The notes beneath the pieces were generated by a model that ran no database searches, was not told where the DNA came from, and was given only the letters and a program-made list of their open reading frames with translations. From positions 372,001 through 436,000 of the forward strand of contig NZ_MUYK01000003.1 in the NCBI RefSeq assembly GCF_002155685.1: 64,000 nt of DNA. The letters are read 5' to 3'. Shown one piece after another: positions 43,735 through 51,833 of the stretch (its first letter is position 1; the number at the start of each line of letters is the position of its first letter). The position numbers and the translations under genes were made by a program. This DNA is from Erythrobacter colymbi. GTDB taxonomy: Bacteria; Pseudomonadota; Alphaproteobacteria; Sphingomonadales; Sphingomonadaceae.

Positions 43735-44165
43735 CTGCCGGTGTTAGCCATGCTCGCCCACGGTTCGGCAGGCTCGAGGTAACCTTCCTGGAGCAGCTCG
43801 ACAGAGATCCCGTCGGGCGATTTGACGAAGGCCATGTGGCCATCGCGCGGGGGGCGGTGGATGATGTGGCCGGCATCCGCGAGGCGCTGGCAGGTCTCGT
43901 AGATATTCTCCACGCGGTAGGCGAGGTGCCCGAAATTGCGCCCGCCGGTATATTCCTCGGCCGACGACCCGTCGCCGGGCGGCCAGTTGTAGGTCAGCTC
44001 GACCTCGGCCAGCCCAGCCTGGCCCGGCGCGGCGAGGAAGATCAGCGTGAAGCGCCCGGCCTCGTTGTCGAAGCGGCGCACTTCCTCGAGCCCGATCAGC
44101 TTGAAGAACGCGACCGTCGCGTCCGGATCGGCCACGCGGATCATGCTGTGGAGATATTTTACCAT
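43728..44165 (-). CDS. gloA: Lactoylglutathione lyase (glyoxalase I), VOC family
   Basis: 145 residues. It converts the methylglyoxal-glutathione hemithioacetal to S-lactoylglutathione. The metal ligands fit the family: His in YLHSMIRV, Glu in AEVELTYNW, His in NFGHLAYRV and Glu in GISVELLQEG. The block GGRNFGHLAYRVENIYETC is characteristic of GloA. It is divergent from the SIMPL gene. Confidence 0.92.
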   Translation of the reverse strand: MVKYLHSMIRVADPDATVAFFKLIGLEEVRRFDNEAGRFTLIFLAAPGQAGLAEVELTYNWPPGDGSSAEEYTGGRNFGHLAYRVENIYETCQRLADAGHIIHRPPRDGHMAFVKSPDGISVELLQEGYLEPAEPWASMANTGSW

Positions 44166-44231
44166 TCAAACTCCATTCATCGACGCTGATGCACAACTCG
44201 TCGCATCAACTCTTATGAGGGGGAAGATGGT

Positions 44232-44987
44232 ATGAGTGGCGATGACATGCAACCGGCAGCTGCGACGAACGGAGTGCTGCGGCACCCCGAGGCGTTGCGC
44301 TGGTTCGGCACGGCGGCGATCCTTTCGGTCGGGATGATCGCGGGCGGATACCTGCTCGGCAACGGCCTGCTGCGCGCCAAGGATGCCGAGCGCGCGGTCA
44401 CCGTGCGCGGCCTTGCCGAGCGCGATGTCACCGCCGATCTTGCCACCTGGACGATCAGCTATTCCGCCTCCTCGCAGAGCCTCGCCGAAGCGCAGGACAA
44501 GGTGCGCCGCGACACGGCCAGCATCGAGGCCTTCTTCAAGGATCTGGGCTTTCCCGCCGACGCGCTCCAGCCGACCGGGGCCAACGTCAACAGCTCGACC
44601 GACATGAACGGGGTCACCAGCTTCACCGTGCGCCAGCGGCTCGCGCTGCGCACCAACGACATCGCCCGCGCGCAGAAGGCGGTCGCGCGGCAGTTCGATC
44701 TGGTCGGGCGCGGGGTGTTTCTCGAGGAAGGCTCAGGGATGGCCTACACCTTCACCAAGCTCAACGGGATCAAGCCCGAGATGGTGGCCGAGGCGACCAA
44801 GGACGCGCGCGCCGCCGCGCAGCAGTTCGCCAAGGATTCGGACTCGAGCGTGGGCAAGATCCGCGACGCGACGCAGGGCTATTTCGAGATCGAGGCGCGC
44901 GACGGCGATGCCGGCGGCTGGGGCTCGGCCGACAGTCCCTACAAGAAGGTGCGGGTGGTCACGACGGTCAGCTTCACGCTGGATTAA
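44232..44987 (+). CDS. SIMPL-domain (DUF541) membrane-anchored periplasmic protein
   Basis: 251 residues. A transmembrane anchor (TAAILSVGMIAGGYLLGNGL, ~27-46) and a SIMPL/DUF541 domain: AVTVRGLAERDVTADLATWTI, GANVNSSTDMNGVTSFTV, EMVAEATKDARAAAQQFAKD, and VRVVTTVSFTLD at the end. BP26-like SIMPL proteins form channel-like oligomers in the envelope; the function is not settled. The ribosome site GGGGAAGATGG precedes ATG. A second SIMPL gene lies at 62208-62936. Confidence 0.9.
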   Translation: MSGDDMQPAAATNGVLRHPEALRWFGTAAILSVGMIAGGYLLGNGLLRAKDAERAVTVRGLAERDVTADLATWTISYSASSQSLAEAQDKVRRDTASIEAFFKDLGFPADALQPTGANVNSSTDMNGVTSFTVRQRLALRTNDIARAQKAVARQFDLVGRGVFLEEGSGMAYTFTKLNGIKPEMVAEATKDARAAAQQFAKDSDSSVGKIRDATQGYFEIEARDGDAGGWGSADSPYKKVRVVTTVSFTLD

Positions 44988-45164
44988 ACCGCCGCGCACT
45001 ACCGCTTGCCGCCAATAAGGCACATTCCGGCGCGCGGTGCAGAGGGTTTGTTGCACCGCTGCGTCGGGAGAGTTATCCGCCGACCTCGTTCCGAGGCGCG
45101 GCCAACGCGCCCGGCAGCTTTCTCTCCCGGGTCGCCAAAAAAGAACCGGATCACCACCTTGGTC

Positions 45165-45971
45165 ATGCTTCAGCGACTACGCGACTTTTTTACGCCCGCT
45201 CCCCCGCCCAAGCTTCCGGCGGTGCCTGACGGGCGGCGCTACTATGCCATCGGCGACATCCACGGCCGGCTCGACCTGTTCGAGGCGGTGATCGGCGCGA
45301 TCGAGGGCGAGATTGCCGCAGCCCCCGCCATCGACCACCGCATCATCCTGCTCGGCGACCTCGTCGACCGCGGCCCGGACAGTGCGGGCGTGGTCGAGCG
45401 CACCCGCCAGTGGCAGCAGACCCGCAACGTCCGCGTGCTGGCCGGCAATCACGAGGAAATGTTCCTCAGCGCCTTCGAAAAGCCGGAAAACCTGCGCCAT
45501 TTCCTGAAGCACGGCGGGCACGAGACGCTGCTCAGCTACGGCTTTTCCTCGCAGCAGCTCGGCACGCTCGATCTGGAAGAGATCTTCGCGCGCCTGCCGC
45601 AGGTCGTCTCGCAGTCCACCCGCGACTACATCGCCGGTTTCGAGACGATGATCCGCGCAGGCGACTATGTCTTCGTCCATGCCGGCATCGACCCCTCCCG
45701 ACCGCTGGGCGAACAGAAGCGCAGCGACCTGCTGTGGATCCGCGAGCGCTTTCTCAGCCACGAAGGCCCGCTCGAGAAGGTCGTGGTCCACGGCCACACC
45801 ATTTTCGGCCACGTGATGGATTGCGGCAACCGCATCGGAATTGACACTGGCGCTTTCCGCTCGGGTGTGCTTACAGCGCTGGTACTCGAGGGCGACCAGC
45901 GGCGGATACTGCAGGCGCGCACCGATGATGGGGGGATGGTTGAAGTGTTCCACGGCGACCGGGCACGTTAA
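45165..45971 (+). CDS. Metallophosphoesterase (serine/threonine protein phosphatase-like)
   Basis: 268 residues. It carries the calcineurin-like phosphoesterase motifs: IGDIHGRLD, LLGDLVDRGP, LAGNHEEMF, the histidine of VFVHAGIDP and VHGHTIFGH. This is the PrpA/PP1-like bacterial group that removes phosphate from Ser/Thr or hydrolyses nucleoside tetraphosphates. ATG 45165 (MLQRLRDFFTP) was chosen over an upstream in-frame start at 45006. It precedes the UDP-glucose dehydrogenase gene by 53 bases. Confidence 0.9.
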   Translation: MLQRLRDFFTPAPPPKLPAVPDGRRYYAIGDIHGRLDLFEAVIGAIEGEIAAAPAIDHRIILLGDLVDRGPDSAGVVERTRQWQQTRNVRVLAGNHEEMFLSAFEKPENLRHFLKHGGHETLLSYGFSSQQLGTLDLEEIFARLPQVVSQSTRDYIAGFETMIRAGDYVFVHAGIDPSRPLGEQKRSDLLWIRERFLSHEGPLEKVVVHGHTIFGHVMDCGNRIGIDTGAFRSGVLTALVLEGDQRRILQARTDDGGMVEVFHGDRAR

Positions 45972-46024
45972 GGTCGCCATGCGCAGCGCCAACCGGCGTC
46001 GAATTCTCTTGAGGACCAGGTTTC

Positions 46025-47335
46025 ATGAAGATTGCGATGGTGGGTTCGGGCTATGTCGGGCTCGTGTCGGGGGCTTGCTTTGCCGATTTCGGGCATGACG
46101 TCGTCTGCATCGACAAGGATCAGGGCAAGATCGACCGGCTCCATGCCGGGATCATGCCGATCTACGAGCCCGGCCTCGATGCGCTGGTCGAAAGCAATGT
46201 GAAGGCGGGCCGGCTCGGCTTCACCACCGATCTGGGCGAAGGCATCAAGGGCGCGGACGCGATCTTCATCGCAGTCGGCACGCCCTCGCGGCGCGGCGAT
46301 GGCCATGCCGATCTCACCTTCGTCTACGAAGTCGCCCGCGAAGTGGGCGAGAAGCTGGCGAATGACGCCGTGGTCGTCACCAAGTCGACCGTGCCCGTGG
46401 GCACCGGCGACGAGGTCGAGCGGATCATCGCCGAGACGGGCACCGCACATAAGGTGTCGGTCGTCTCCAACCCCGAATTCCTGCGCGAGGGCGCCGCGAT
46501 CGGCGATTTCAAGCGCCCCGACCGCATCGTCATCGGCGCCGAGGACGATTTCGGCCGCGAGGTGATGCGCGAAGTCTACCGCCCGCTGTTCCTCAATGAA
46601 TCGCCGATCCTCTTCACCTCGCGCCGCACCAGCGAGCTGATCAAATACGCCGCCAACGCCTTCCTCGCGACCAAGATCACCTTCATCAACGAGATGGCGG
46701 ACCTGTGCGAGAAGGTCGGCGCGAATGTGCAGGATGTCAGCCGCGGCATCGGGATGGACAACCGCATCGGTTCGAAGTTCCTCCACGCCGGCCCCGGCTA
46801 TGGCGGCTCGTGCTTCCCCAAGGACACGCTCGCGCTGCTCAAGACCGCCGAGGATTACGACAGCCCGACGCGGATCGTGGAAGCCGTGGTCAAGGTCAAC
46901 GACAGCCGCAAGCGCGCGATGGGCCGCAAGGTCGTCGACGCGCTCGGCGGGATGGACGCGGCACGCGGGAAGAAGGCGGCGCTCCTCGGCCTCACCTTCA
47001 AGCCCAACACCGACGACATGCGCGACAGCCCGGCGATCGCGGTCGCGCAGACGCTGATGGACGCGGGCGTTGCCGTGGCCGCCTATGACCCCGAAGGCAT
47101 GGAGCAGGCCCGCCCGCTGCTGCCCGGCGTCACCATGTGCGACAGCGCCTATGCCGCCATCGAAGGCGCGGACGTGGTGGTGATCGTGACCGAATGGGAC
47201 GCCTTCCGCGCGCTCGACCTGAAGCGCGTCAAGGAACTGGCGAACGCCCCGGTGATGGTGGACCTGCGCAACGTCTACAAGCCCGAAGACATGCGCGCGG
47301 CGGGGTTTGCCTATACGAGTGTGGGGCGGGCGTAG
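46025..47335 (+). CDS. ugd: UDP-glucose 6-dehydrogenase
   Basis: 436 residues. It oxidises UDP-glucose to UDP-glucuronate in two NAD+ steps for exopolysaccharide or envelope glycans. N-terminal NAD site MKIAMVGSGYVGLVSGACF, the KSTVPVGTG and NPEFLREGAAIGDF blocks, and the catalytic cysteine 263 in GGSCFPKDTLAL are present, as is the C-terminal domain (LTFKPNTDDMRDSPAI). ATG 46025 gives the family start. It may supply sugar for glycans of the kind made by the NfrB-like enzyme, but no link is proven. Confidence 0.95.
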   Translation: MKIAMVGSGYVGLVSGACFADFGHDVVCIDKDQGKIDRLHAGIMPIYEPGLDALVESNVKAGRLGFTTDLGEGIKGADAIFIAVGTPSRRGDGHADLTFVYEVAREVGEKLANDAVVVTKSTVPVGTGDEVERIIAETGTAHKVSVVSNPEFLREGAAIGDFKRPDRIVIGAEDDFGREVMREVYRPLFLNESPILFTSRRTSELIKYAANAFLATKITFINEMADLCEKVGANVQDVSRGIGMDNRIGSKFLHAGPGYGGSCFPKDTLALLKTAEDYDSPTRIVEAVVKVNDSRKRAMGRKVVDALGGMDAARGKKAALLGLTFKPNTDDMRDSPAIAVAQTLMDAGVAVAAYDPEGMEQARPLLPGVTMCDSAYAAIEGADVVVIVTEWDAFRALDLKRVKELANAPVMVDLRNVYKPEDMRAAGFAYTSVGRA

Positions 47336-47342
47336 TCTGCTC

Positions 47343-47448
47343 TGCGCAGCCGCCTCCGCGGCTGCGTCCTCGGTGCTGTTTCAAGCCCTGCGGACTTGAG
47401 CACCTGCCGCTCGCGCCGTGCGCTCGCGGCCCGTCCGATGGCAGGCCG
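47343..47448 (+). repeat. Structured dispersed repeat, copy 3
   Basis: Same layout as copies 1 and 2: hairpin GCAGCCGC-CTCC-GCGGCTGC, link GTCCTCGGTGCTGTT, a stem closed by GGTGC/GCACC whose inner pairing is TCAAG/CTTGA, then CCTGCCGCTCG and a third hairpin around GTCCGATGGC. It starts eight bases after the ugd stop, just as copy 1 starts eight bases after queE. Confidence 0.8.
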
Positions 47449-47490
47449 AATAGCCCCCCGCCCCGGGTCAGGCCCGGGACGGGGTGAAGG

Positions 47491-49026
47491 CTACCGCGGC
47501 GTCAGGTCGATGCCGTCGCCGAAATCGGCGCGCGCCCCGCAGCTGATGAAGTCCATCGCCTCCTCGGGCGTGTCGCCCATGTTGCCGCTGTAGCGCATGA
47601 CGATCCGACGCCCGTCGATCCGGAACAGCGGCACCTGCTTGCCGCCCTCGGCCCGGACGCTCCACCAGCCCGTGGCGGGATCGAAGCGCGCAGCCTCCAC
47701 AGCGAGATCGCACATGTGGGCATTGGCCCCGATTGCGAAGCCCTCGGCCGCGATGCTGCCATCGGCGTTGCCGGTGAGCGTGATCTCCTGCCCGCTTGCC
47801 TCGCGCAGCACTGGCAGAATGCGCTCGTAGAGTTCGCCCCTGCGCATCGCATCGGGGAGCGGGAGGGCGTCGAGCTCGTAGGTCACCTTCTCGCCTGGCC
47901 TGAGCGCAATGCCCGGGCCCAGCTGCCCGCGCAGCACCGCGATGCGCGCTTCATAGAGATCGGCAAGGCACGTCCGGTCATCCCCGCATTTATCGCGGGA
48001 AGCGAGCCAGCGGCGCTGGGCGGCCAGATCGCCCTTGCCTGCCGCGCGTGCCGCTGCCCAAGCGGCCGCCAGATCGCGGTCCAGCGCACGCAGCTCGCTT
48101 TCGTATTCGCCGCAGAGGGTCTTTTCGATGGGGGCGGACGCCTTGGCGCAATCAAAGCTCGGGCGGTCTTCGGCCTCGGACAGCGCGCGTGTGGCAGCGA
48201 TCAGCGTGCGCGCCTCGTCTGCGGTGATGTCCGCGACCGGCGGCTGGTAGGGGTCGCCCGTCTCGTCGAGGTAGACCGAGGTGAAATTTTGCGACATCCG
48301 CAGCGGCCCAGCGATGCGCGCCTCGCTCAGGTAGGCGAAAGATGCGGGCGCGATGATCGTGCCGTCGAGCGCCGCGCCTGCGATTCCCTTGGCGTCCCAC
48401 AGCCACAATCCGCTGATGTCGGCGCGGGTGAGGTCGGCCCCTGCAAAATCGGGAGCGCCGTTGATGCACCACTCGTCGACGGTGATCCCGCAGGCGAAGC
48501 TTGCGTCCGTCAGGTTCGCGGCGCGAAAGCTGACGTTCCCGAAATCCGCGCCCTGCCAGGCCGAGACGAAGCGCATCCCCGCAAGATCCGCTCCGGTGAA
48601 ATCGGAGCCCGCCAGATCGACGCCATAGGTCGACAGCCCCGGCCACCCCGCGCGGGCGGCCTTCGCGCCGGTGAAGGCGATGCGCACCAGCCGCAGGTTC
48701 GGGATGGCGGTGCCCTCCCAATTGGTGCCCTCGAGCTCGGTTTCGACCAGACAGGCCCCCTTGAGCAGCGGAGCGAGGGGGCGCATGTCGGCGTCCTTGA
48801 AGCTGCCCCCCTGCACCACCCGACGCTTGCCCGCAGGGGCGTTCTTGAGAGCATCGGCGAAGACCTTCGGGCTCGTGATCTCGCGCGCGTCGATGATCGC
48901 CCAGCCCGCGCGGGCGGTGGCGGCATCCTCTCCGGGGAGCGCGCAGAGATCGGTGACGGGCGGGTCTTCGGAGGAGGCCTCGGGCTCCTGCACGGCCAAG
49001 GCAAGCGCGGCGGCGAGTGTGAGCAT
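47491..49026 (-). CDS. Exported pentapeptide-repeat protein with LprI (DUF1311) domain
   Basis: 511 residues. A signal peptide (LTLAAALALAV) is followed by a pentapeptide-repeat helix (~75-240) with A(D/N)Lxx-type units such as DFTGADLAGM, SFRAANLTDASF and DFAGADLTRADISG. A four-cysteine LprI-type domain follows (FDCAKASAPIEKTLCGEYES...LRALDRDLAAAW...KCGDDRTCLADLYEARI), like lysozyme-inhibitor proteins. The C-terminal ~120 residues form an extra domain with a CGARADFGDG end. The combination suggests an envelope-protection role, but this is inference. Confidence 0.85.
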   Translation of the reverse strand: MLTLAAALALAVQEPEASSEDPPVTDLCALPGEDAATARAGWAIIDAREITSPKVFADALKNAPAGKRRVVQGGSFKDADMRPLAPLLKGACLVETELEGTNWEGTAIPNLRLVRIAFTGAKAARAGWPGLSTYGVDLAGSDFTGADLAGMRFVSAWQGADFGNVSFRAANLTDASFACGITVDEWCINGAPDFAGADLTRADISGLWLWDAKGIAGAALDGTIIAPASFAYLSEARIAGPLRMSQNFTSVYLDETGDPYQPPVADITADEARTLIAATRALSEAEDRPSFDCAKASAPIEKTLCGEYESELRALDRDLAAAWAAARAAGKGDLAAQRRWLASRDKCGDDRTCLADLYEARIAVLRGQLGPGIALRPGEKVTYELDALPLPDAMRRGELYERILPVLREASGQEITLTGNADGSIAAEGFAIGANAHMCDLAVEAARFDPATGWWSVRAEGGKQVPLFRIDGRRIVMRYSGNMGDTPEEAMDFISCGARADFGDGIDLTPR

Positions 49027-49340
49027 TGGCGGCAGATCCTCCCGCCGGAGAGGTTACGCGATGGGGCGCGGCGAGACAAACCCCTTGAGGTGCAGGGATT
49101 TCGCCGATCTCCCACGCCCCGGACCTGATCCGGGGCCCAGCGGCTTGGCGAGCAAGGAAGTGAGCGGGGCCCCGGGTCAAGCCCGGGGCGGGGAAAAGGG
49201 ATGCAGCCATATGCCAGTGATCCGGCCCGCCACCGGACGGGCCGCGAGGCCACGCGGCCGAGCCGCAGGTGCTCGATCCCGAAGGGATCGAAACAGCACC
49301 GAGGACGTGCCCGCGGAGGCGGGCACGCAAAACCAAAAAC
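49027..49340. other. Intergenic region filled with palindromic repeats
   Basis: No gene is seen. It holds two GC-rich hairpins of the same sequence type (GCCCCGGA-CCTGA-TCCGGGGC near 49111 and GCCCCGGG-TCAAG-CCCGGGGC near 49170), then structured repeat copy 4, and the U-rich end of rnpB at ~49328-49340. Confidence 0.7.
49222..49328 (-). repeat. Structured dispersed repeat, copy 4
   Basis: On the minus strand: hairpin GTGCCCGC-CTCC-GCGGGCAC, link GTCCTCGGTGCTGTTTC, a stem closed by GGTGC/GCACC with inner GATCCC-TTC-GGGATC, CCTGCGGCTCG, and a last hairpin GGCCCG/CGGGCC. It is the clearest copy and lies immediately downstream of rnpB. Confidence 0.82.
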
Positions 49341-49772
49341 ATCAGGGGGCCATCATAAGCCGGGTTCTGTCTCCGCGGGCGGTATCCTTGCGGACGGGCC
49401 TGCGGTGGCAGCCATTCATCTGGGCCGGCGATTGCTCGACGGCTCTAGCAGCCAACCCGGGTCTCCCGGCGCGAAACACGCCTGCCTTTCTTGCGAAAGG
49501 CGCGAGACCCCTATTCGGCCTTGCTCCGGGTGGGGTTTGCCATGCGGTTGCCGTTGCCGGCCCCCCGGTGCGCTCTTGCCGCACCCTTTCACCCTTGCCT
49601 GTCCCCCGCGTCATCCGAAAATTTGGCGGAGCCATCGGCGGTTTGCTCTCTGTGGCACTTTCCCTTGCCCCGCCCGAAAGCGGAACCGGCGGGCGTTACC
49701 CGCCACCCTTGTTTCGTGGAGCCCGGACTTTCCTCGCACTTTCGCACGCGGCTGCCTCAGGCCCCCTGACGG
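49341..49772 (-). ncRNA. rnpB: RNase P RNA component (type A)
   Basis: The catalytic RNA that matures tRNA 5' ends. On the minus strand the universal blocks appear in order: GAGGAAAGTCCGGGCTCCA near the 5' end, GGGTGAAAGGGTGCGGCAAG with AGAGCGCACCG in the middle, and AGAACCCGGCTTAT near the 3' end. The P1 helix (GTCAGGGGGCC with GGCCCCCTGAT) sets the ends. About 432 nt, a normal size. A U-rich stretch (GTTTTTGGTTTTG) follows the 3' end. Several spurious open frames cross it and were discarded. Confidence 0.95.
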
Positions 49773-49777
49773 ATGGG

Positions 49778-49806
49778 CCTATAGGCCTGGTGGGCAAGAA
49801 TAGCAA
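49778..49806 (-). promoter_or_regulatory. rnpB promoter
   Basis: On the minus strand TTGCTA (49806-49801), 17 bases, then TATAGG (49783-49778). The RNA 5' end predicted from helix P1 lies 6-7 bases downstream, as expected for a sigma70 promoter. Confidence 0.75.
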
Positions 49807-49835
49807 AACGCCGTTCGCCTCGAGCGTCGTCGAGA

Positions 49836-49882
49836 GGCCCACTCTTGTGTCTCGACTTCGCTCGACACGAACGGAGTGGGGC
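49836..49882. repeat. REP-like hairpin next to the amidase stop
   Basis: GCCCACTC pairs with GAGTGGGGC, and inside GTGTCTCG..CGCTCGACAC forms a second stem. The sequence type (CGTTCGTGTCGAGCGAAGTC on the minus strand) is one I know as a common dispersed palindrome in sphingomonads. It may protect the 3' end of the amidase message. Confidence 0.7.
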
Positions 49883-50599
49883 TCAGCGCGTCCGCCCCTG
49901 GTCGCGGTCGAGCAGGAGTTGCCACAGGATCGCGGCAATCTCGCCATCGGGGACGCCGGTGATGCGCTCGGGCCGCCAGCGGCGCTCGAAGGCCTCGACC
50001 GCCTTGGCCTGATCGGTGATGTCGTAACCGAAGCGCTCCAGGGCGAGGAAGAAGCTGCCCCAGTTGTGGAACGGGTTGCCCGCGGCAAGGCATTCCGGCC
50101 GCGGCAGGCACAGCTTGTGCTGCGCGAGCCGCTCCCACGGGAAGAGCTCGCCCGGGTCCACCTTGCGCATCGGCGCGACGTCGGAATGGCCGACGACATT
50201 GGCGCGCGGGATGTCGTATTGCTTGACGATCCGCGCCAGCAGCGGGATCAGCGCGTCGATCTGTGCCTCGGCGAAGGCGCGGTAGCCGCCATTTGCAGGC
50301 TCGTGGCCGGGATGGTCGAGCTCGATCCCGATGCTCGCCGAGTTCACGTCCGGAATGCCGCGCCAGTAGCTCGCGCCCGCGTGCCAGGCGCGGCGGTCCT
50401 CGGGGACGAGGCGGATCACCTCGCCTTCCTCGGTGATGCAGTAATGCGCGCTGACGCTGGCGGCGGGATCGCACATGCGGGCGAGCGCGGTCTCGACCGG
50501 CTTCATCTCGGTGTAGTGGATGACCACCATCGAGATCGGCAGCGTCCGCTCGCCATGGTTGGGCGAGAGCACCTCGCGGTGGACCAGTTCGTCACCCAT
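49883..50599 (-). CDS. N-acetylmuramoyl-L-alanine amidase (Amidase_2)
   Basis: 238 residues, no signal peptide. The zinc site is complete: VVIHYTE (His), SAHYCI, GHSDVAP (His) with the catalytic lysine/acid region KVDPGELFPW. It cleaves the amide between MurNAc and the stem peptide; the cytoplasmic location and AmpD-like shape suggest recycling of anhydromuropeptides. The C-terminal ~70 residues (FFLALERFGYDITDQAKAVE...AAILWQLLLDRD) form a peptidoglycan-binding-like helical domain, as in AmiD. It lies downstream of chpT on the same strand. Confidence 0.92.
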   Translation of the reverse strand: MGDELVHREVLSPNHGERTLPISMVVIHYTEMKPVETALARMCDPAASVSAHYCITEEGEVIRLVPEDRRAWHAGASYWRGIPDVNSASIGIELDHPGHEPANGGYRAFAEAQIDALIPLLARIVKQYDIPRANVVGHSDVAPMRKVDPGELFPWERLAQHKLCLPRPECLAAGNPFHNWGSFFLALERFGYDITDQAKAVEAFERRWRPERITGVPDGEIAAILWQLLLDRDQGRTR

Positions 50600-50620
50600 C
50601 CCCCGGCCCCCTGCGAAAGA

Positions 50621-51274
50621 TCAGCCGATCATGCCTTCGGGCTCGGGCAGCACCGCGCCCAGCACCAGCGCCCCGTCACCCAGCTTGTACTGGAGACCGC
50701 CCTCCATCTCGTCGGCGAGGATCGCAATCATGTGCGCGGCCGCCGTGCGGCTGGTGATCTCGCTCTCGTCGAGATCGCCCTGGAGCGCGCGGCCGATGGT
50801 CTCGTCGAAGGCGATCCGGTCACCGCGCGCACGGGCGACGATCTCGACCGCACCGTCGCGCCGTTCCGCCCCGATATCGAGCGTGCCGCCGCGCACCAGT
50901 GCATCAAGGGCGATCTGTGCGAGGTTGAGCAGCACCTTGACCGCGGGCTTGGGCAGGCTCGGCTCGGCAATCGCCCAGTTCACCTCCACCCGCTTGGCAT
51001 CGCCCGCCAGCGCGTCGATCACGCTCTTGGCCTCGTCCACCGGGATCGCCTCGCCAAAGCCGCCCGCCGCGCCGAAAGCGAGACGGAAGAACTTGAGCTT
51101 GTCGGTGCTGATCCTGGCGGATTGCTCGAGCAGCTCGATCACCTTGGTGCGCATCTGCGGGTCCTGCTCGTCGGCGAGCAGTTCGAGCCCGTTGGCGAGC
51201 GCGCCCACCGGGGAGAGCATGTCATGGCACAGGCGCGAGCACAGCATCGCGGCGAGATCGGTCTGGGAAATCAT
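50621..51274 (-). CDS. chpT: ChpT-family histidine phosphotransferase
   Basis: 217 residues. The phosphoacceptor histidine lies in SRLCHDMLSPVGALANGLELL (about residue 17) within a dimerisation helix. A degenerate GHKL-like C-terminal domain follows (PKPAVKVLLNLAQIALDAL, GDRIAFDETIGRALQG). In Caulobacter ChpT passes phosphate from CckA to CtrA and CpdR, governing the cell cycle; in sphingomonads it serves the same pathway. The match is to the family, and the partners are not in the window. Confidence 0.9.
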   Translation of the reverse strand: MISQTDLAAMLCSRLCHDMLSPVGALANGLELLADEQDPQMRTKVIELLEQSARISTDKLKFFRLAFGAAGGFGEAIPVDEAKSVIDALAGDAKRVEVNWAIAEPSLPKPAVKVLLNLAQIALDALVRGGTLDIGAERRDGAVEIVARARGDRIAFDETIGRALQGDLDESEITSRTAAAHMIAILADEMEGGLQYKLGDGALVLGAVLPEPEGMIG

Positions 51275-51284
51275 GTGCGCATCC

Positions 51285-51689
51285 CTAACCCTCGATCAGG
51301 GATAAGGGAAGTGCGGTAAACCCCGCTTCCCCGTCCCTCCAGAACGTGACGTCCTCCGCCCCGGCCTGCGGGGCAAGGATCGCCCACACCGCGCCGTCGC
51401 CCGATGCACAGGCGCGGTCGGTCGCGGACGGCGCGGCGGGGCCGGAGGGGTGCGAGTGGTAATAGCCGATGACCTGCGGCCCGCCCCCGGAGCGCGCGGC
51501 GCGGTGCGCGTCGATCAGGGCCTGGGGGTCGATCTCGAAATGGGTGGCGGGCGAGGGGTGGACATTGCGGGTCTCGCGCGCCTCGGTAATCCGCCCGCCC
51601 TCCCCCAGCAGAATGCCGCAAGCCTCAAGCGGGAGCGCGGCGGCGGCATGGGCGCGCATGGCGGCGAGGGCTTTTGCGCTGATTTCCAT
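51285..51689 (-). CDS. JAMM/MPN metallopeptidase (Mov34 family)
   Basis: 134 residues from ATG 51689; the open frame upstream crosses a repeat and was cut. The JAMM motif is complete: an N-terminal glutamate in LPLEACGILLGE, then YYHSHPSGPAAPSATDRA giving HxH-x7-S-x2-D. Bacterial members cleave ubiquitin-like sulfur carriers or peptides such as those made in cysteine and cofactor pathways. The substrate is unknown. It sits 10 bases upstream of chpT on the same strand. Confidence 0.88.
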   Translation of the reverse strand: MEISAKALAAMRAHAAAALPLEACGILLGEGGRITEARETRNVHPSPATHFEIDPQALIDAHRAARSGGGPQVIGYYHSHPSGPAAPSATDRACASGDGAVWAILAPQAGAEDVTFWRDGEAGFTALPLSLIEG

Positions 51690-51698
51690 TCCCGGTTC

Positions 51699-51771
51699 CG
51701 TCACCCCCGCGCAGGCGGGGGTCCAGCCACCCTCGCCCCCAAGCTGGATCCCCGCCTGCGCGGGGATGACG
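51699..51771. repeat. REP-like inverted repeat, second copy
   Basis: Arms 51699-51727 and 51743-51771 (29 bases) match except for two positions, both C/T or G/A changes that keep G-U pairing in RNA. The sequence type (CCCGCGCAGGCGGG... GATCCCCGCCTGCGCGGGGAT) is the same as at 22708-22782. It sits between the JAMM gene and the divergent rluD. Confidence 0.85.
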
Positions 51772-51833
51772 CAGGAGGCTAAGGCACGCATGGCCCTTCG
51801 ACAAGCTCGGGGCGAACGGGTAGAGGGCGCGGC

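Noticed and set aside
45034..45059. Hairpin GCGGTGCA/TGCACCGC after the SIMPL gene as a terminator
   Set aside because: No U-tract follows, and a similar GCGCGCGGTGCAG string occurs near 11030 without a hairpin. Not enough to call a terminator or repeat.
48671..51319. 882-codon open frame over the pentapeptide gene, rnpB and the amidase
   Set aside because: It crosses RNase P RNA and runs antisense to two well-supported genes, so it cannot be a real protein gene.
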